NCBI GenBank assembly: GCA_944470555.2
Contig: OX104127.1
Span: 90,792,708-90,856,707, forward strand
Direction of reading: 5' to 3'
Origin: Heterobilharzia americana
Lineage: Eukaryota > Platyhelminthes > Trematoda > Strigeidida > Schistosomatidae
Length of the DNA: 64,000 bases
Part shown: one piece after another, positions 11,123 through 20,600 of the stretch
Layout of the letters: each line of letters starts with the position of its first letter
How positions within the stretch are numbered: the first letter of the stretch is position 1
The notes under the pieces: generated by a model
What the model saw: the letters and a program-made list of their open reading frames with translations, nothing else
What the model was told of the DNA's origin: nothing
Databases searched by the model: none
Position numbers and translations under genes: made by a program

Positions 11123-12120
11123 TCAGCTACACCAATTCCAAGTGGTTTTGATTTCTGATATATTCTTTATGTATGGTAGGGTGATGCTTTTGTTGATTTC
11201 TGTTGATGACTTTGTAGTTGATGATGCACGGGATAGGGAACTTCTGCTACAGTTTCGTGGGTATCCGTTCTTCTTTAGGATGGACACCAAGTAATTTTCT
11301 TGGTTTCTCTGTGAAGTTGTTGTAGTGCAGTGTGTTCTCTCTTTTTTGAATAGAGTGTGCACACAACTGATTTTGTGTGTTGATGGGTTGTTGCTAGTGT
11401 AGTTGAGGATTTGATCAGTGTGTGTTGGTTTCCTGTACACTCGGGCTTCTAGCTTTCCGGTATTTGTCCTACTGACTAAAGCGTCGAGAAGTGGTAGCTG
11501 GTTGTTCAACTCCTTCTCCATTGTGAATTTGCTGTTATTGAAAATGTTGTTGATCAAAGTGTGGGTGTTTCCTATATCATCTTTTCTTTGAACTATGACA
11601 AAAGTGTCGTCAACATAGTCAATCCAAATTTTTTGTTTAATCACAGTTAAAATGATTGCTTACAGTCTGTGCATCATTGCTTCTTTAGTTGGTCTGGATG
11701 TTGGTGATCCCATTGGAGTTCCTTTCATCTGTTTGTATATCTTGTCGTTGAATTGGAAGTATGTTGTCAGACAAAGGTCGATGAGTTCCATCAGACTTGA
11801 ACATTTGAGTTTTGTGCATTCTGAATGGTTTTGTCTTCATTGATCAGGAGGAGTATCGTTTCCTTGGTCAATTGGGGTTCGATGGATGTGTATAGTACTG
11901 TGACATCGAGGGATATCATTAACTCATCATTTTCTGTGTTGATACTTTTAATCTTTTCTAAGAATTCCGTTGGTGACTTGATGGAGTATCCGCATGATTG
12001 AACGAGGTGTTTCAGTTTTCTCGAAAGTTCTCTAGATGCGTTGTATGTTGGAGTCCCTGGAAGTGAGAATATTGGTCGTAGAGGGATATCGGGTTTGTGT
12101 AGTTTTGATCTGCCACTAAA
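11123..12120 (-). pseudogene. PLE3 reverse transcriptase
   Basis: Minus strand. It starts with GRSKLHKPDIPLRPIFSL near 12115 (the PLE 'LHKp....RPI.S' motif), then PGTPTYNASRELSRKLKH. Motif A is SLDVTVLYTSI near 11912, motif B is GTPMGSP near 11715 and motif C is YVDDTFVIV near 11620. Downstream come LNNQLPLLDALVSR and RVYRKPTHTDQILNY, both diagnostic of PLE RTs, and then LPYIKNISE near 11170. Frameshifts are visible near 11815 and 11690. The fossil covers most of the RT, but the N-terminal region before LHKP is missing. Confidence 0.88.
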
Positions 12121-12132
12121 TCACTCACGGAG

Positions 12133-12243
12133 AGATGTTGACAGCTGACTTCATACTGAAGTTAGTGCTGATGATGTCGTCTAGCAAGACGATGAAAGCT
12201 TCACGATTGAACAACCCAGCTCAGAGAACACAATACAACCAAG
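12133..12243 (-). repeat. PLE3 5' terminal block
   Basis: Inverted relative to 10475-10600 and immediately upstream of the RT frame. Such inverted pseudo-LTRs are a known structural feature of PLEs. Confidence 0.8.
12161..12232 (+). ncRNA. Candidate hammerhead-like motif in PLE terminal block
   Basis: CTGATGA at 12168-12174, then one extra T, then a possible stem II (GTCGTC with GACGAT, 6 pairs, closing G-T) around a 6-base loop. GAA follows at 12194, and a possible stem III pairs AGCT (12197-12200) with AGCT (12218-12221), followed by C at 12222 as the cleavage-site base. Hammerheads are known in PLE terminal repeats. Against it, I cannot form a good stem I next to the core, and there is an extra base after the CTGATGA box. 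It may be a relic or a chance match. Confidence 0.35.
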
Positions 12244-12255
12244 AAACCCAAATCT
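12244..12255 (-). repeat. Target site duplication of PLE3, right
   Basis: AAACCCAAATCT, matching AAATCCAAATCT on the other side of PLE3. Confidence 0.65.
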
Positions 12256-12350
12256 TCTAGGATCTTTTCCCCGGTCCAGCGTATCCCAATCTTCTCTCTC
12301 TTCACGAGTTGCTGCATGATCCAGTCAACCACATCTTTTGCTGTTTAATC
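12244..12350 (-). mobile_element. RTE copy R3, continuation beyond PLE3
   Basis: Resumes the RTE palm region (TTCTAGGATCTTTTC, then CCAGTCAACCACATC), exactly following the sequence lost at 10438. It ends near 12350, the 5' truncation point of R3. Confidence 0.75.
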
Positions 12351-13202
12351 CTGGAAACAATTTTTGATGAGCTTATCTTAGCATATCAGCCACAAGTGTT
12401 CTCGTTGTATCTATAAGTATAGATAAGTAGCTTCTGGAAATGATTTCGTTAAACAATGTTTCTCCATTAAATTACTTTTATCAATTTATCTACCTTAATT
12501 CATGAAAAGCATTCTAAGAATATACAGTCTGTAGTTCATAGGCGACAAAACAATCCATATTTTCAGTATATGTTTATTTCATCACATGAACAAAGTAACT
12601 AGATCTCTTTCTAACAAGCTCACTGTAGACTTTTGTCAAAAAGTGTTATGAATTTACTTGCTTCTAGATAACTTAACAATTAACAGCCAAATTTTTTAAA
12701 ACAAGGAATCAACAACATCAACTTCTAGACAATGTTGTTTACTGAGCATATTCATGTGATCAAGCCGCTTAATCTAATGCTTGATATTGAAAAATGGCGT
12801 CAATTAGATTTAAATTAATGTTGAAAATTTATTGTTATTTAATGACGTAATTTAATATGTTGAATTGAAGTCCTTTAAATTCCCACGATAATTTTTTTGA
12901 TTGAATACTACAGACATTGAGCATATGACATGAAGTGGGTACTAAATAAAACAAATTATTTTATTTCAGCTGAATGGAAGATTAAAGTTTATGATAGGCA
13001 AATATTCGCGTCAGAGTTCAGCTATACCTACAGGTAGAAATATATCAAATGAAGATATGAAGACATTTGAATTTCTGTAGAGTAAGAACGGTACCTTTCA
13101 TGAAATATAACCGATTTTTTTGTTATTTGCACTGAGATTGACGAGATTGAATTCCGGAGAATAGTTAAAGTAACTCAAAATCCACAAAAACAAGGAATAT
13201 AC
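12351..13202. other. AT-rich stretch, nothing recognised
   Basis: No frame or repeat that I can name. Confidence 0.5.
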
Positions 13203-14495
13203 CCGAATTATTATTACTATTATTATTCATTGTCCTTTGGGTTCATACTGAAACATCCGGCTTCAGTAGCACGTCACTATTTCACTCTCTCCTCTGCATT
13301 CTTTTCAACCTGGCTCCAACAATCCCCACAACCTTCTATTTCTACGTCACACGATCTCCTCCATGTCGTCACCCTCTAAAACCAAACTCGTCGTTTCCTA
13401 TCTGGGTTCCACTCGACTGCCTGGCCTAGCGCGAGGTGTCCCCTAACCACCTTATTTCTCAGTGTATGTCCAGTCCACTCCAGTTCAGCCTAATCCAGCT
13501 CCACTTTCTTCTGCATACTTGTTGGACGATAGGTTGTTGGTTACTTTGTTGTCAGGCCACAGTGAGTTCCTTGTTGCTTATTCTTCTGATTCTGGCCATC
13601 TCATCTTCAGTGTCGGCGTCAGTGTCAGTATCGAGTGAGCATGGATGTGGGTGACAGGTGATGATGTATGTCTGCAGTTTGTTGGAAATGCTTTTCGTAA
13701 CATGCCACCACGTCTCAGAATCATCAAATAGAAGCACTGACTTGACTCGACTTGACTTGACCGAATTAGTGTTGAAAACATGGATGTTGCTCACGCTTTA
13801 TGCTGAGTTGAGTGGAGTAGATCTCCACACTGGTTTCAGACTGATGAAAGCCTGTCTTGCTTTCCCATTCCTGGCGTTAACGTCCTCATCTGTGCCACCC
13901 CCCTGTAGTTGAAACGATGCTACCTTGCCTAGGTAGGTGAAAGAGATTACTTTCTTTAGGTTTCTTCCGTTGTTAGTGATTGGTGGTTACCTATCTTCAT
14001 CACCTCTGTCTTCTTTACGTTCACTTGGAGTCACGTCTTCGCTGCCTCTTCTGTCAACTTGTTGGTTTCCGTTTCTTGTTTCTCTAGTTTGTGTGACAAG
14101 ACATTAGACATAAATCATAATCGTGGGAGAAATCCAAATCTCCTAGGGTATTTTATCAGTGAAACAGCGTATGCTCATCCTTTAACTTCTCACAGTTTGT
14201 TGCATGATCCAGTCCAGTCCGGTCAACCACAATGAGGAAGGTGATCGGTGATAGTAGGTGGCAACCTTGTCTTACTCTCGTCTGTCTTCACTTTGAAAAC
14301 ATCACTGAGCTTTCCATTGTGTTGTGAATCGCTTGGCACTTAGCATCATACAGCGTAACACTGTTGAATGGGGGTTGATTAGGGTTTGTGGCACTAAAAC
14401 TGTAGTGTTGAAGCAGTTTCCAAATTATTTGTCGTCCGACGCTGTCGAAGGTCTTTTCAAAATCTATGATGTTGAGGTAGAGAGTTGAACATATC
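13203..14495 (-). mobile_element. RTE fragment R4 (3' part), minus strand
   Basis: Begins with the complement of the TAA tail (TTATTATTACTATTATTATT) and reads on the minus strand through the WxWIGH-type C-terminus, GSETWWHVTK near 13700 and KTFDSVGRQIIWKLLQH (RT motif A region) near 14440. It is truncated at about 14495 just before motif A's N-side. The part 13906-14495 is repeated in inverted form at 45140-45740 with almost no visible differences, while 13203-13905 is not. Confidence 0.85.
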
Positions 14496-15240
14496 CAAAT
14501 GGAAGTAATAATTTTTTCTTAGGAAAATATTCCATTTTAGTCTGTTTGTTAGAAACGTCACACATTGAAACAGTATCGTTTACTGGATAACGTTTCGGAC
14601 ACATTTCATTGGTCATATCCATGATAGATAATTCAACAACTTTGTGGGATGGCTTTTATATTTCTAATTTTCTATGCTTGTTTCTGATGACAAGAGTAGC
14701 AGAGGTCAAATGAATAGGTCAGAGTAGTCGACCAGGGTACATTGGAATAACAGAGCACAAAACTTACTTAAATCAAGATTGGTAGATCCTAATAAGAGAG
14801 AAGGAATTTTGAGGAAAGGTCGGGCACAGCTCTGCACTCAGTTACACAGAATCACACAACAGGTTGGGATAGAACGACAGTATTAAAAGCTGACTTAGTT
14901 GGGTGGAGGGAGAGATTGATAACCGAATCTAAGTTTATGGAATCAATAATAAATACATGCAATCAAAGTGCTTCTATACTTATCCAATATACTTGAGAAT
15001 TTCTACTACTCTTGTCATCACGGAGAAGGAGAGAAAATTAGGACGGTATAAACTCTGTCTCAAAGTTGTGGAGCTACCTGATATGAACATGGATAATAAA
15101 TTATGTTCCAAATGCTATCCAGTAAATGATACTGTTTCGGTGTGCGACACTAATAAACAAACTAACATGGAATTACAGTCGACCATAGTGTCCAAGTTTT
15201 ACTCCTATGTTAGTCTGTTAGCATTTTAGAGCATAAGGTT
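14496..15240 (+). repeat. Repeat family Y, two opposed copies
   Basis: 14530-14720 (minus) and about 14755-15235 (plus) are diverged inverted copies of one family. Other copies lie at 47150-47560 and 58200-58545. The mark is a translated pattern DNKLC...PVNDTV..C. The last two copies lie outside the large duplication, so the family is truly dispersed. Confidence 0.65.
14957..15229 (+). pseudogene. Family Y coding-like frame, 90 aa, unrecognised
   Basis: Encodes a 90-aa peptide with RTTLVITEKERK-like basic N-side (here STTLVITEKERKLGRYK), then VVELPDMNMDNKLCSKC and NDTVSVCD. The CxxC and a third cysteine recall part of a zinc-binding loop, but no family can be named. The sequence is identical at 44420-44692 on the minus strand, which is expected from the inverted duplication. 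The diverged copies at 14530-14720, 47150-47560 and 58200-58545 keep the DNKLC and PVN.TV patterns. That could reflect former coding constraint or simply recent copying. Confidence 0.35.
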
Positions 15241-15529
15241 TCAAATTACCGGCAAACTTAATCCTAAATATAATCATAACATTGATTAGTGTAGAGTAAT
15301 ATGAGTCTGTTTTTATTTCGAGAATTCTTTTTTTTCAGAAATGTCTGAAATATTCAGATCTACTAAAAGTGATTATTTCCAGTCAAATCTATTCAATCAC
15401 AAATACAATTCGAGGAACTTGAAATAAAAGGTTCCCAGCTTGATGGTCATTTTGCAAAATGATGGACAGAATTCGATCAGCACATGTGACTGATTGCTCT
15501 GCAGCAACCGATCCATGTATGTAATACAG

Positions 15530-15720
15530 GAGGTCAGTCACAGCCCGAATAGCTAAGTAGTAATGTCGCTGATTACAATACTGGGTGAAGGAGGTCTGAA
15601 CCTCACATAGGAAGTCACTTCCATAGAGGTCTCAGACTCACCTTGCTAACGAATGACAGCTAGCAATAAACCTAAGTCCAGGGCTTCCTTCCGATCTTCT
15701 CCAGCCTTTTAACAATGGCA
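15530..15720 (+). repeat. tRNA-like SINE family S4
   Basis: Starts with a box-A-like segment (ATAGCTAAGTAGTAATG) and a degenerate box B (GGTCTGAACCT) 45 bases further, and ends in AAACCTAAGTCCAGGGCTTC. The last part is shared with 27855-28030. The mirrored copy is at about 43975-44120. Confidence 0.5.
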
Positions 15721-15807
15721 GAATTTAGGTGTTTTTTTTTTCATATCTTCACAAAATAGTTTCCAGATGACAACCAGTGTATCCAAGAAGTCCTAAATGG
15801 TCAACGC

Positions 15808-16008
15808 TTACTGGAACATGTATAGTACGTTACCCTTATGTAACACGATACTGCAGTGCTCTGGATTTTTTGTAGGTGCATTTTTGTCAGCGTTGATCAA
15901 ATGACGCTTAGAATCTTCACCATAGACATCAAGTGATCGATTTCGTATGCACACCTTAGTCTCAAAGAGGCCTAGTAATGGCCTTATTTCTTCAAAAGTC
16001 ATCATCAA
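15808..16008 (-). other. 66-aa open frame in the duplicated spacer, unrecognised
   Basis: Encodes a 66-aa peptide starting MMMTFEEIRPLLGLFETK and ending HKGNVLYMFQ. The same peptide is encoded at 43641-43841 on the plus strand because of the inverted duplication, so its conservation is not independent evidence for function. It has no recognised domain and no neighbour suggesting an operon or exon. It may be a chance frame or a fragment of an unknown element. Confidence 0.25.
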
Positions 16009-16309
16009 ATCAGTAAGTTAGGCAATTTAGTCACCAGCAGAATATCACTATCATTGTCCTTTTAGATGCCTTTCGCGCATAAGTCACGATAAGTTTAGAA
16101 CCCAAATTCAACGCTTTCCACTCACAGACTCCCAAAATCTAGCACCTAATCCCTCACAACTTCAAATATTTTTCACATTCGCAGGAGCGAAATTTTTGGA
16201 TACTGCCAAAGAGTTCAACTTACATAAAATGAGGTATGACACTAACATACTTCCTTTTTATTATTGATCAACAAACAGAGAATAATAAATATTTCATCAT
16301 TTGACCAAA

Positions 16310-16466
16310 CACAGGTTTTAATAGAGCAATTCAAAGACAAAGTTTATTTGAACAATGTGATATATTCGCTCAGTACGTTTCGAAAAATCTGACTACACAT
16401 TCACCTGTCAAGTCAATGTATATTACACCGAAGACTGCTAGGACAAATATAATAATTTAAGTAACA
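16310..16466 (+). repeat. PLE terminal-type block (GTTTATTTGAACAATGT)
   Basis: Related to 32096-32240 (start of PLE4), to 33600-33690 (inverted) and to 52870-52950. All share GTTTATTTGAACAATGT and/or ATTTCGAACAATCTGA. It is probably a solitary PLE pseudo-LTR into which or beside which R5 inserted. The mirrored copy is at about 43183-43335. Confidence 0.6.
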
Positions 16467-16679
16467 CGGTTAACTAGTTCACTAGTTACTAGACGGTCCT
16501 AAGCCCGGGTAAAGAGGGAAGGTTGGGCATAGGGCTAGCAACCCTACACCGTAAAACAAATCTAAACGCTAAACAAACTTCAAAGCACAAACGACAAATA
16601 AGAATAATTACAAAATTATTCCTCACTGGAATCGGAGAGGCGAAATGAAGCCAGTTGGTGAAAGACATCGGGAAGGCAA

Positions 16680-17500
16680 TTGGCCGATTATTCTTCGCCT
16701 ATCTCGATGAACGCGAAAGTAAACATGGGAACGTGGAATGTCCGCACGATTTTCGAACCCAGTAAGGCAGCCCAGATTGCAAAGGAGATGAGAAGGTATC
16801 ACATTGAAGTGCTTGGAATTTGCGAAAGCAGATGGAACGGGAGTGGACTCTCCAAACTGTCAACTGGAGAATCAATAATCTACTCCGATATTGTCATCCA
16901 GACGACAACCACCAGGATAGCACACTGAGTTGTGGAGTGGCTATCATGATGTATCCAACAGCTTCGAATGCCCTCAAGCAGTGGGAACCAATCTCCTCCA
17001 GCATCAAGATCATGACAGCAAGATGGATTCAACTCAAAAGGAAGGAAGGTCACAATCATACAATGCTACACTACGCCATGCACCTACAAATAATGCAGAG
17101 CAAGAGAAGAAGGAGGAATTCTACAGACAACTTCAATCAACACTGGACAAGACCCACTCCAGTTGGCGATTTCAAAATTCATTCTAATGGGCGTGGTGAC
17201 ATGAATGCCAAACTGGGAGGGGACAACACGGGAAGAGAACTAACCATGGGTCGAGAAGCGCTCGGTGAGGTGATGAACGAGAATGGAGAATTGTTTGCAG
17301 AATTCTGTGCATTCAACGATTTAGTGATTGGAGGCGAGGCAGTGTGTTCAAGCACCAGGATATCCAGAAAGCGAGTGTCATGGATTTCACCAGACACCAG
17401 GACACAATGAAAATCAGATCGACTTCATCTGAATGTGAAGAAAGTGGAGACGCAGTCTACTTGACACAAGGTCAAGAAGAGGAGCAGATGTAGGTTCACA
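16680..17500 (+). pseudogene. RTE endonuclease domain (R5)
   Basis: Conserved start MNAKVNMGTWNVRTIF from 16707, ICESRWNGSG near 16819, then a frameshift near 16915. APTNNAEQEKKEEFY follows near 17080, GDMNAKLGGDNTG near 17198, and MNENGELFAEFCAFNDLVI near 17272. It is closer to the family consensus than R1 in GDMNAKLG. Two or more frameshifts and a TGA at 17408 interrupt it. The R5' copy has fewer breaks at the end of the domain but carries changes in the catalytic-Glu motif (ICKTIW). Confidence 0.82.
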
Positions 17501-18227
17501 CCACTCATTGTCTAGTGCAAGGAACCTAACTTCCGAATCAAGTTGAAAGCCTTCTGTGAAGCTGGTGATAGACCACAGTTCAAGTACCACACTCGGAAAC
17601 TGAAGGATGAAACTACAAATGAAATCTTCACGGCAGCCAGCCATCAAGACAAAATGGGAGATATCGAGAAACATCCCTGAAGAAACCTGTGTGGAAGAAC
17701 ACTGGAAGTCTTTGAAAGAGATGTGGGAAGAAAGCTGCACAGCCGTATTAGGAAGGAAGAAGAAAGAAGACAGGACAAGGAATGGATCTCGACGGATACA
17801 TGGGAGCTGATAGAGGAGGGAGAGGAGGATAGTGAAGCAGAAGATAAAGCAGTGCAGTGCAAGGATGCTCAACGACGACAAGAGGAACAATGTATAAAAT
17901 AAAGCACTGGACAAAGAAGTGAAGAAGAGTGGGTATGGAAGACAAAAGACACTTCTACGAAACACTGGCAGGCAAGTGAAGCAGAACAGGTTGCAGGTTG
18001 GAGAGACAGAGACCTGACAACATTGTATCAAATAACAAGGTTGATATCTGGGAAGAGATCAACGCAGACGAAACCAATAAAAGATGATGACGGAAAGTTA
18101 ATCACGAAGGAAGAGAAAAAAGAAAACGATGGGCCGATCACTTTCAGAAGCTCTTGAGTAGACTACCACCACCACCTGCACTTCGTCCAGAAATACCACC
18201 TGCTGCCCAGCCACTGAACAACTACAA

Positions 18228-19040
18228 GTGAACATAAATCCCCCAACAAAAATGGAAGTCCTGAACGCCATAAAGCTACTGAAATGTGGGAAAGCAGCAG
18301 GACCAGATGGAATCACACCAGAAACAATGAGAACATACGTAGAGACAACAGCGGCGGACATGCTCACATCACACCACTATTGCAGAAGGTGTGGAAGGAA
18401 GGGAAGGTCCCTGGTGATTAATTTGAAGAAAGGTTACCTTGTCAAACTGCCAAAGAATGACGGCCTAAGTCTTTGCAAGAACTGGTGTGGAATCACTCTC
18501 CTGTACACCCAAAGCAAACAAAATATTAAGCCGCATCATCCTGGAGAGGCTTAAGGATGCACTGGATTCAAAACAACGACCAGAACAGACAGGCTTCACG
18601 AAGTACAAATCATGTGCAGACCTAATTGCAACGCTGCTCTACGCATCATCATAGAACAGAGTATAGAATGGCAGTCAACTCAACTCAACCTCAACTTCAA
18701 CTTCATCGACATTGAGAAGGTCATCGACAGCGTCGACCGACAAGTAATTTGGAAACTACTTCAATACTACGGAATACCACAAACATTTATCAGCCTCATT
18801 CAACAACTATATGAAGACGCCACATGCCAGCCAAGTAATTCACAATGGGAAGCTCAGTGATGATGCCTTGGAAGTGAAGACAGAAGCGAAACAAGGCTGT
18901 TACCTACCATCCCCCATGATATTCCTGATTGTGGTCTAGTGGACTGGATCATGCAACGAACACTGGGGAGCGAGGAGAGGAGAACAAGCTGGCTGGACTG
19001 CAGAAAAGAACCTAGAAGATCTGGACTTCGCCGATGATGA
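18228..19040 (+). pseudogene. RTE reverse transcriptase domain (R5)
   Basis: Open at 18228-18554 with INPPTKMEVLNAIKLLK and GKAAGPDGITPE. It is frameshifted and resumes at 18612 with NFIDIEKVIDSVDRQVI. Here motif A has lost the usual F-D-x-x-x-A-F-D pattern (DIEKVID), although the aspartates remain. The motif B region is KQGCYLPSPMIF near 18890, and motif C reads LDFADDDLCL near 19022, closer to the canonical FADD than R1. It is not functional because of the frame breaks. Confidence 0.82.
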
Positions 19041-19041
19041 C

Positions 19042-20160
19042 TTGTGCCTGTTGTCACACAAACCTGAAGATCTAAAGGGGCGAAAACTAACAAGTTGGCA
19101 GAAGAGGCGATGCAGGGCAGCGAAGACGGGACTTCAGGTGAATATAGAGAAGACAGAGGTAGAGGTGATGAAGATACCACACCAACAACTCCAACAACAA
19201 CAACAAACTCCAACCACCATCAACGAGAGAAACTTGAAGGAAGTAGCCTTCTTCACCTATTTAGGCAGCACTGTTTCAACTACAGGCGGTGACAAAGACG
19301 AGGATGTCAAAATCAGAATCGGAAATGCAAGAGAGGTGTTCTATTGCCCTTCCGATAGAACATGTCAGCAAACTATGTCTGAAAGAAGAAATTCACAGGA
19401 TTATTAAGAAGTTAATTACCATTCGGAATAAAATTGAACAACTTAAATGTAAAATTATGAAGATAGTAAACTGCAGAGACTATGGATTCATAATAGAAAC
19501 ATCAGACAAAGCAAGATTAGCTACTTTCAAGAAATCTAGAAGCAATCAAATCAAAAAGTTCAATAAACTAATGCAAGAAAAATGTGCTTCGGAAAACAAT
19601 GAAATTACAAAGGAAACATCATCGAACATCGATAGAACAAAGTGGGTAGTCAATCTCTCCTCGAAAGCCTTAAGCTCAGCTAAGAGAGGTGTTCATTAGC
19701 CTGAAACCAGTGTGGAGATCTTCTGCACCGCACTCAGCATATGGAACAAGATCCGGATTTTCAACAACAATTCATTCAAGTCAGTGCTTCTGTTTGATGG
19801 TTGAGAGACTTGACGGCCCGTTTCGAAAGGCATTTCCAATAAACTACAGACAATCATCAACAACTGCCTACGCTCGCTACTGAAGATCAGATGGCCAGAA
19901 TAAGCAACAAGGAATTGTGGGAATGAACTAACCAAGAAGCTATCGCCCAACAAATATGCACTGGAAGGGAGTGGAGATGGATTGGATTGGGGATACACTG
20001 AGAAGACCGACTGGGGACATCACGCGTCAGGTCAGACCCTCGAGTGGAACCCTTATGGGGAGCGACGAGTTTGGTGTCCGAGGCGAGTGTGACATGGAGG
20101 AGATCGTGCGAGGAGGAAGTGAGAGCTTCTTGGCTATCGTGGAGCCAGGTTGAAAAGATT
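19042..20160 (+). pseudogene. RTE C-terminal region (R5), split by a PLE insertion
   Basis: GLQVNIEKTEVEVMKIPHQQ near 19131, FTYLGSTVSTTGG near 19252, then the 353-bp insertion. Homology resumes at 19695 with SLKPVWRSSAPHSA and ends with WIGDTLRRPTGDITRQV near 19980. In the uninterrupted copies the same region reads straight through as ARQAFISLKPVWRS. Additional frameshifts occur near 19800. Confidence 0.82.
19342..19694 (+). mobile_element. 353-bp PLE fragment inserted in R5, with 13-bp duplication
   Basis: AAGAGAGGTGTTC occurs at 19329-19341 and again at 19682-19694, so the insertion carries a 13-bp duplication of RTE sequence. Its only long frame (19289-19699) reads CRDYGFIIETSDKARLATF, then FNKLMQEK, and ends TKWVVNLSSKALSSA. 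The last segment matches the PLE 'WV.NLS.r.Lt..E' region that lies before the RT. The mirror copy R5' lacks it, so it entered (or was lost from one arm) after the inverted duplication formed. A short internal PLE piece with clean duplications is unusual. Confidence 0.8.
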
Positions 20161-20183
20161 TCAGAGAACAGAGTAGAATGAGG

Positions 20184-20199
20184 ACACACACACACACAC
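20184..20199. repeat. (CA)n microsatellite at the R5 / PLE junction
   Basis: Short (CA)n tract between the broken R5 3' end and a reversed PLE fragment. PLE4 carries a (TG)n tract at the equivalent place (33181-33230), so the microsatellite belongs to the PLE. Confidence 0.85.
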
Positions 20200-20202
20200 G
20201 TA

Positions 20203-20600
20203 AATTGGTAAACACAATGGGATGTGAGTAACCAATGATGTTGTGTCTAGGTTTGTGGTGAAGAAAGTATGTGGTTTTTCCACAATGATATGATTAACTC
20301 GATAATATGTTTTTCTAATGATGCGTGCTAGCCTATTTCTCAAAATTATATTATTCAATTCCCCTGTGTATGATAGAGTGATATGAACGTTTTTCTTATT
20401 GGTGGTGTATAGAGTTGGCTTTGGTGCTACCTGACTTCTACAACTCCCGATAAACTTAAACGAATATCCATTTTCCATAAGTGTTTCTTTCGGTGAGTAA
20501 TTTGATGGCTTTACCCATCGCATCTGATGTACAGTTACTATTAATTTTATTAGACAGGCATTTGATTAGAACTCGCTTGTATTGAATTGGATACCGGTTT
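20203..20600 (-). pseudogene. PLE fragment (RT-endonuclease linker), minus strand
   Basis: The minus-strand frame reads MENGYSFKFIGSC, APKPTLYTTNKKNVHITLSY, NNIILRNRLARIIRKT and FFTTNLDTTSLVTHIPLC. This is the PLE region between the RT palm and the GIY-YIG domain ('eNGYp..fi', 'lP(Y)kG.l...l..rl...i'). It corresponds closely to 32790-33180 in PLE4 and ends at a microsatellite, as PLE4's copy does. The homology extends to about 20590 in a second frame (KCLSNKINSNC). Confidence 0.82.

Larger units (their letters stand above)
10439..12243 (-). mobile_element. Penelope-like element PLE3 nested in RTE copy R3
   Basis: About 1.8 kb on the minus strand, flanked by a 12-bp imperfect target duplication in RTE DNA. 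From its 5' end (high coordinates): an inverted terminal block, RT, a GIY-YIG endonuclease with its YIG motif, then the same terminal block in the opposite orientation. The order RT then GIY-YIG and the inverted pseudo-LTR ends identify a PLE. It has several frameshifts and stops. The related copy PLE6 lies at 54150-55600 on the plus strand. Confidence 0.85.
13906..20183 (+). repeat. Large inverted duplication, left arm P
   Basis: This 6.3-kb block (part of R4, the spacer 14496-16466, and R5) is the inverted counterpart of 39893-45740. Anchors are TAGTTGAAACGATGCTACCT at the outer end and the shared RTE-spacer junction near 16467 and 43182. Arm P is longer because it holds a 353-bp PLE insertion (19342-19694). 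The spacer and R4 parts look nearly identical between arms, while R5 and R5' look clearly more different. Confidence 0.85.
16467..20183 (+). mobile_element. RTE copy R5, 3' end lost at a CA microsatellite
   Basis: Same 5' leader as R1 (ACTAGTTCACTAGTTACTAG), then endonuclease, linker, RT and C-terminus, all frame-broken. Near its 3' end it runs into a (CA)n tract at 20184 and then a reversed PLE, so the TAA tail is missing. The R5' mirror on the minus strand (39840-43182) keeps its tail. A 353-bp PLE piece is inserted at 19342-19694. No target duplication can be recovered for R5 as a whole. Confidence 0.9.
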
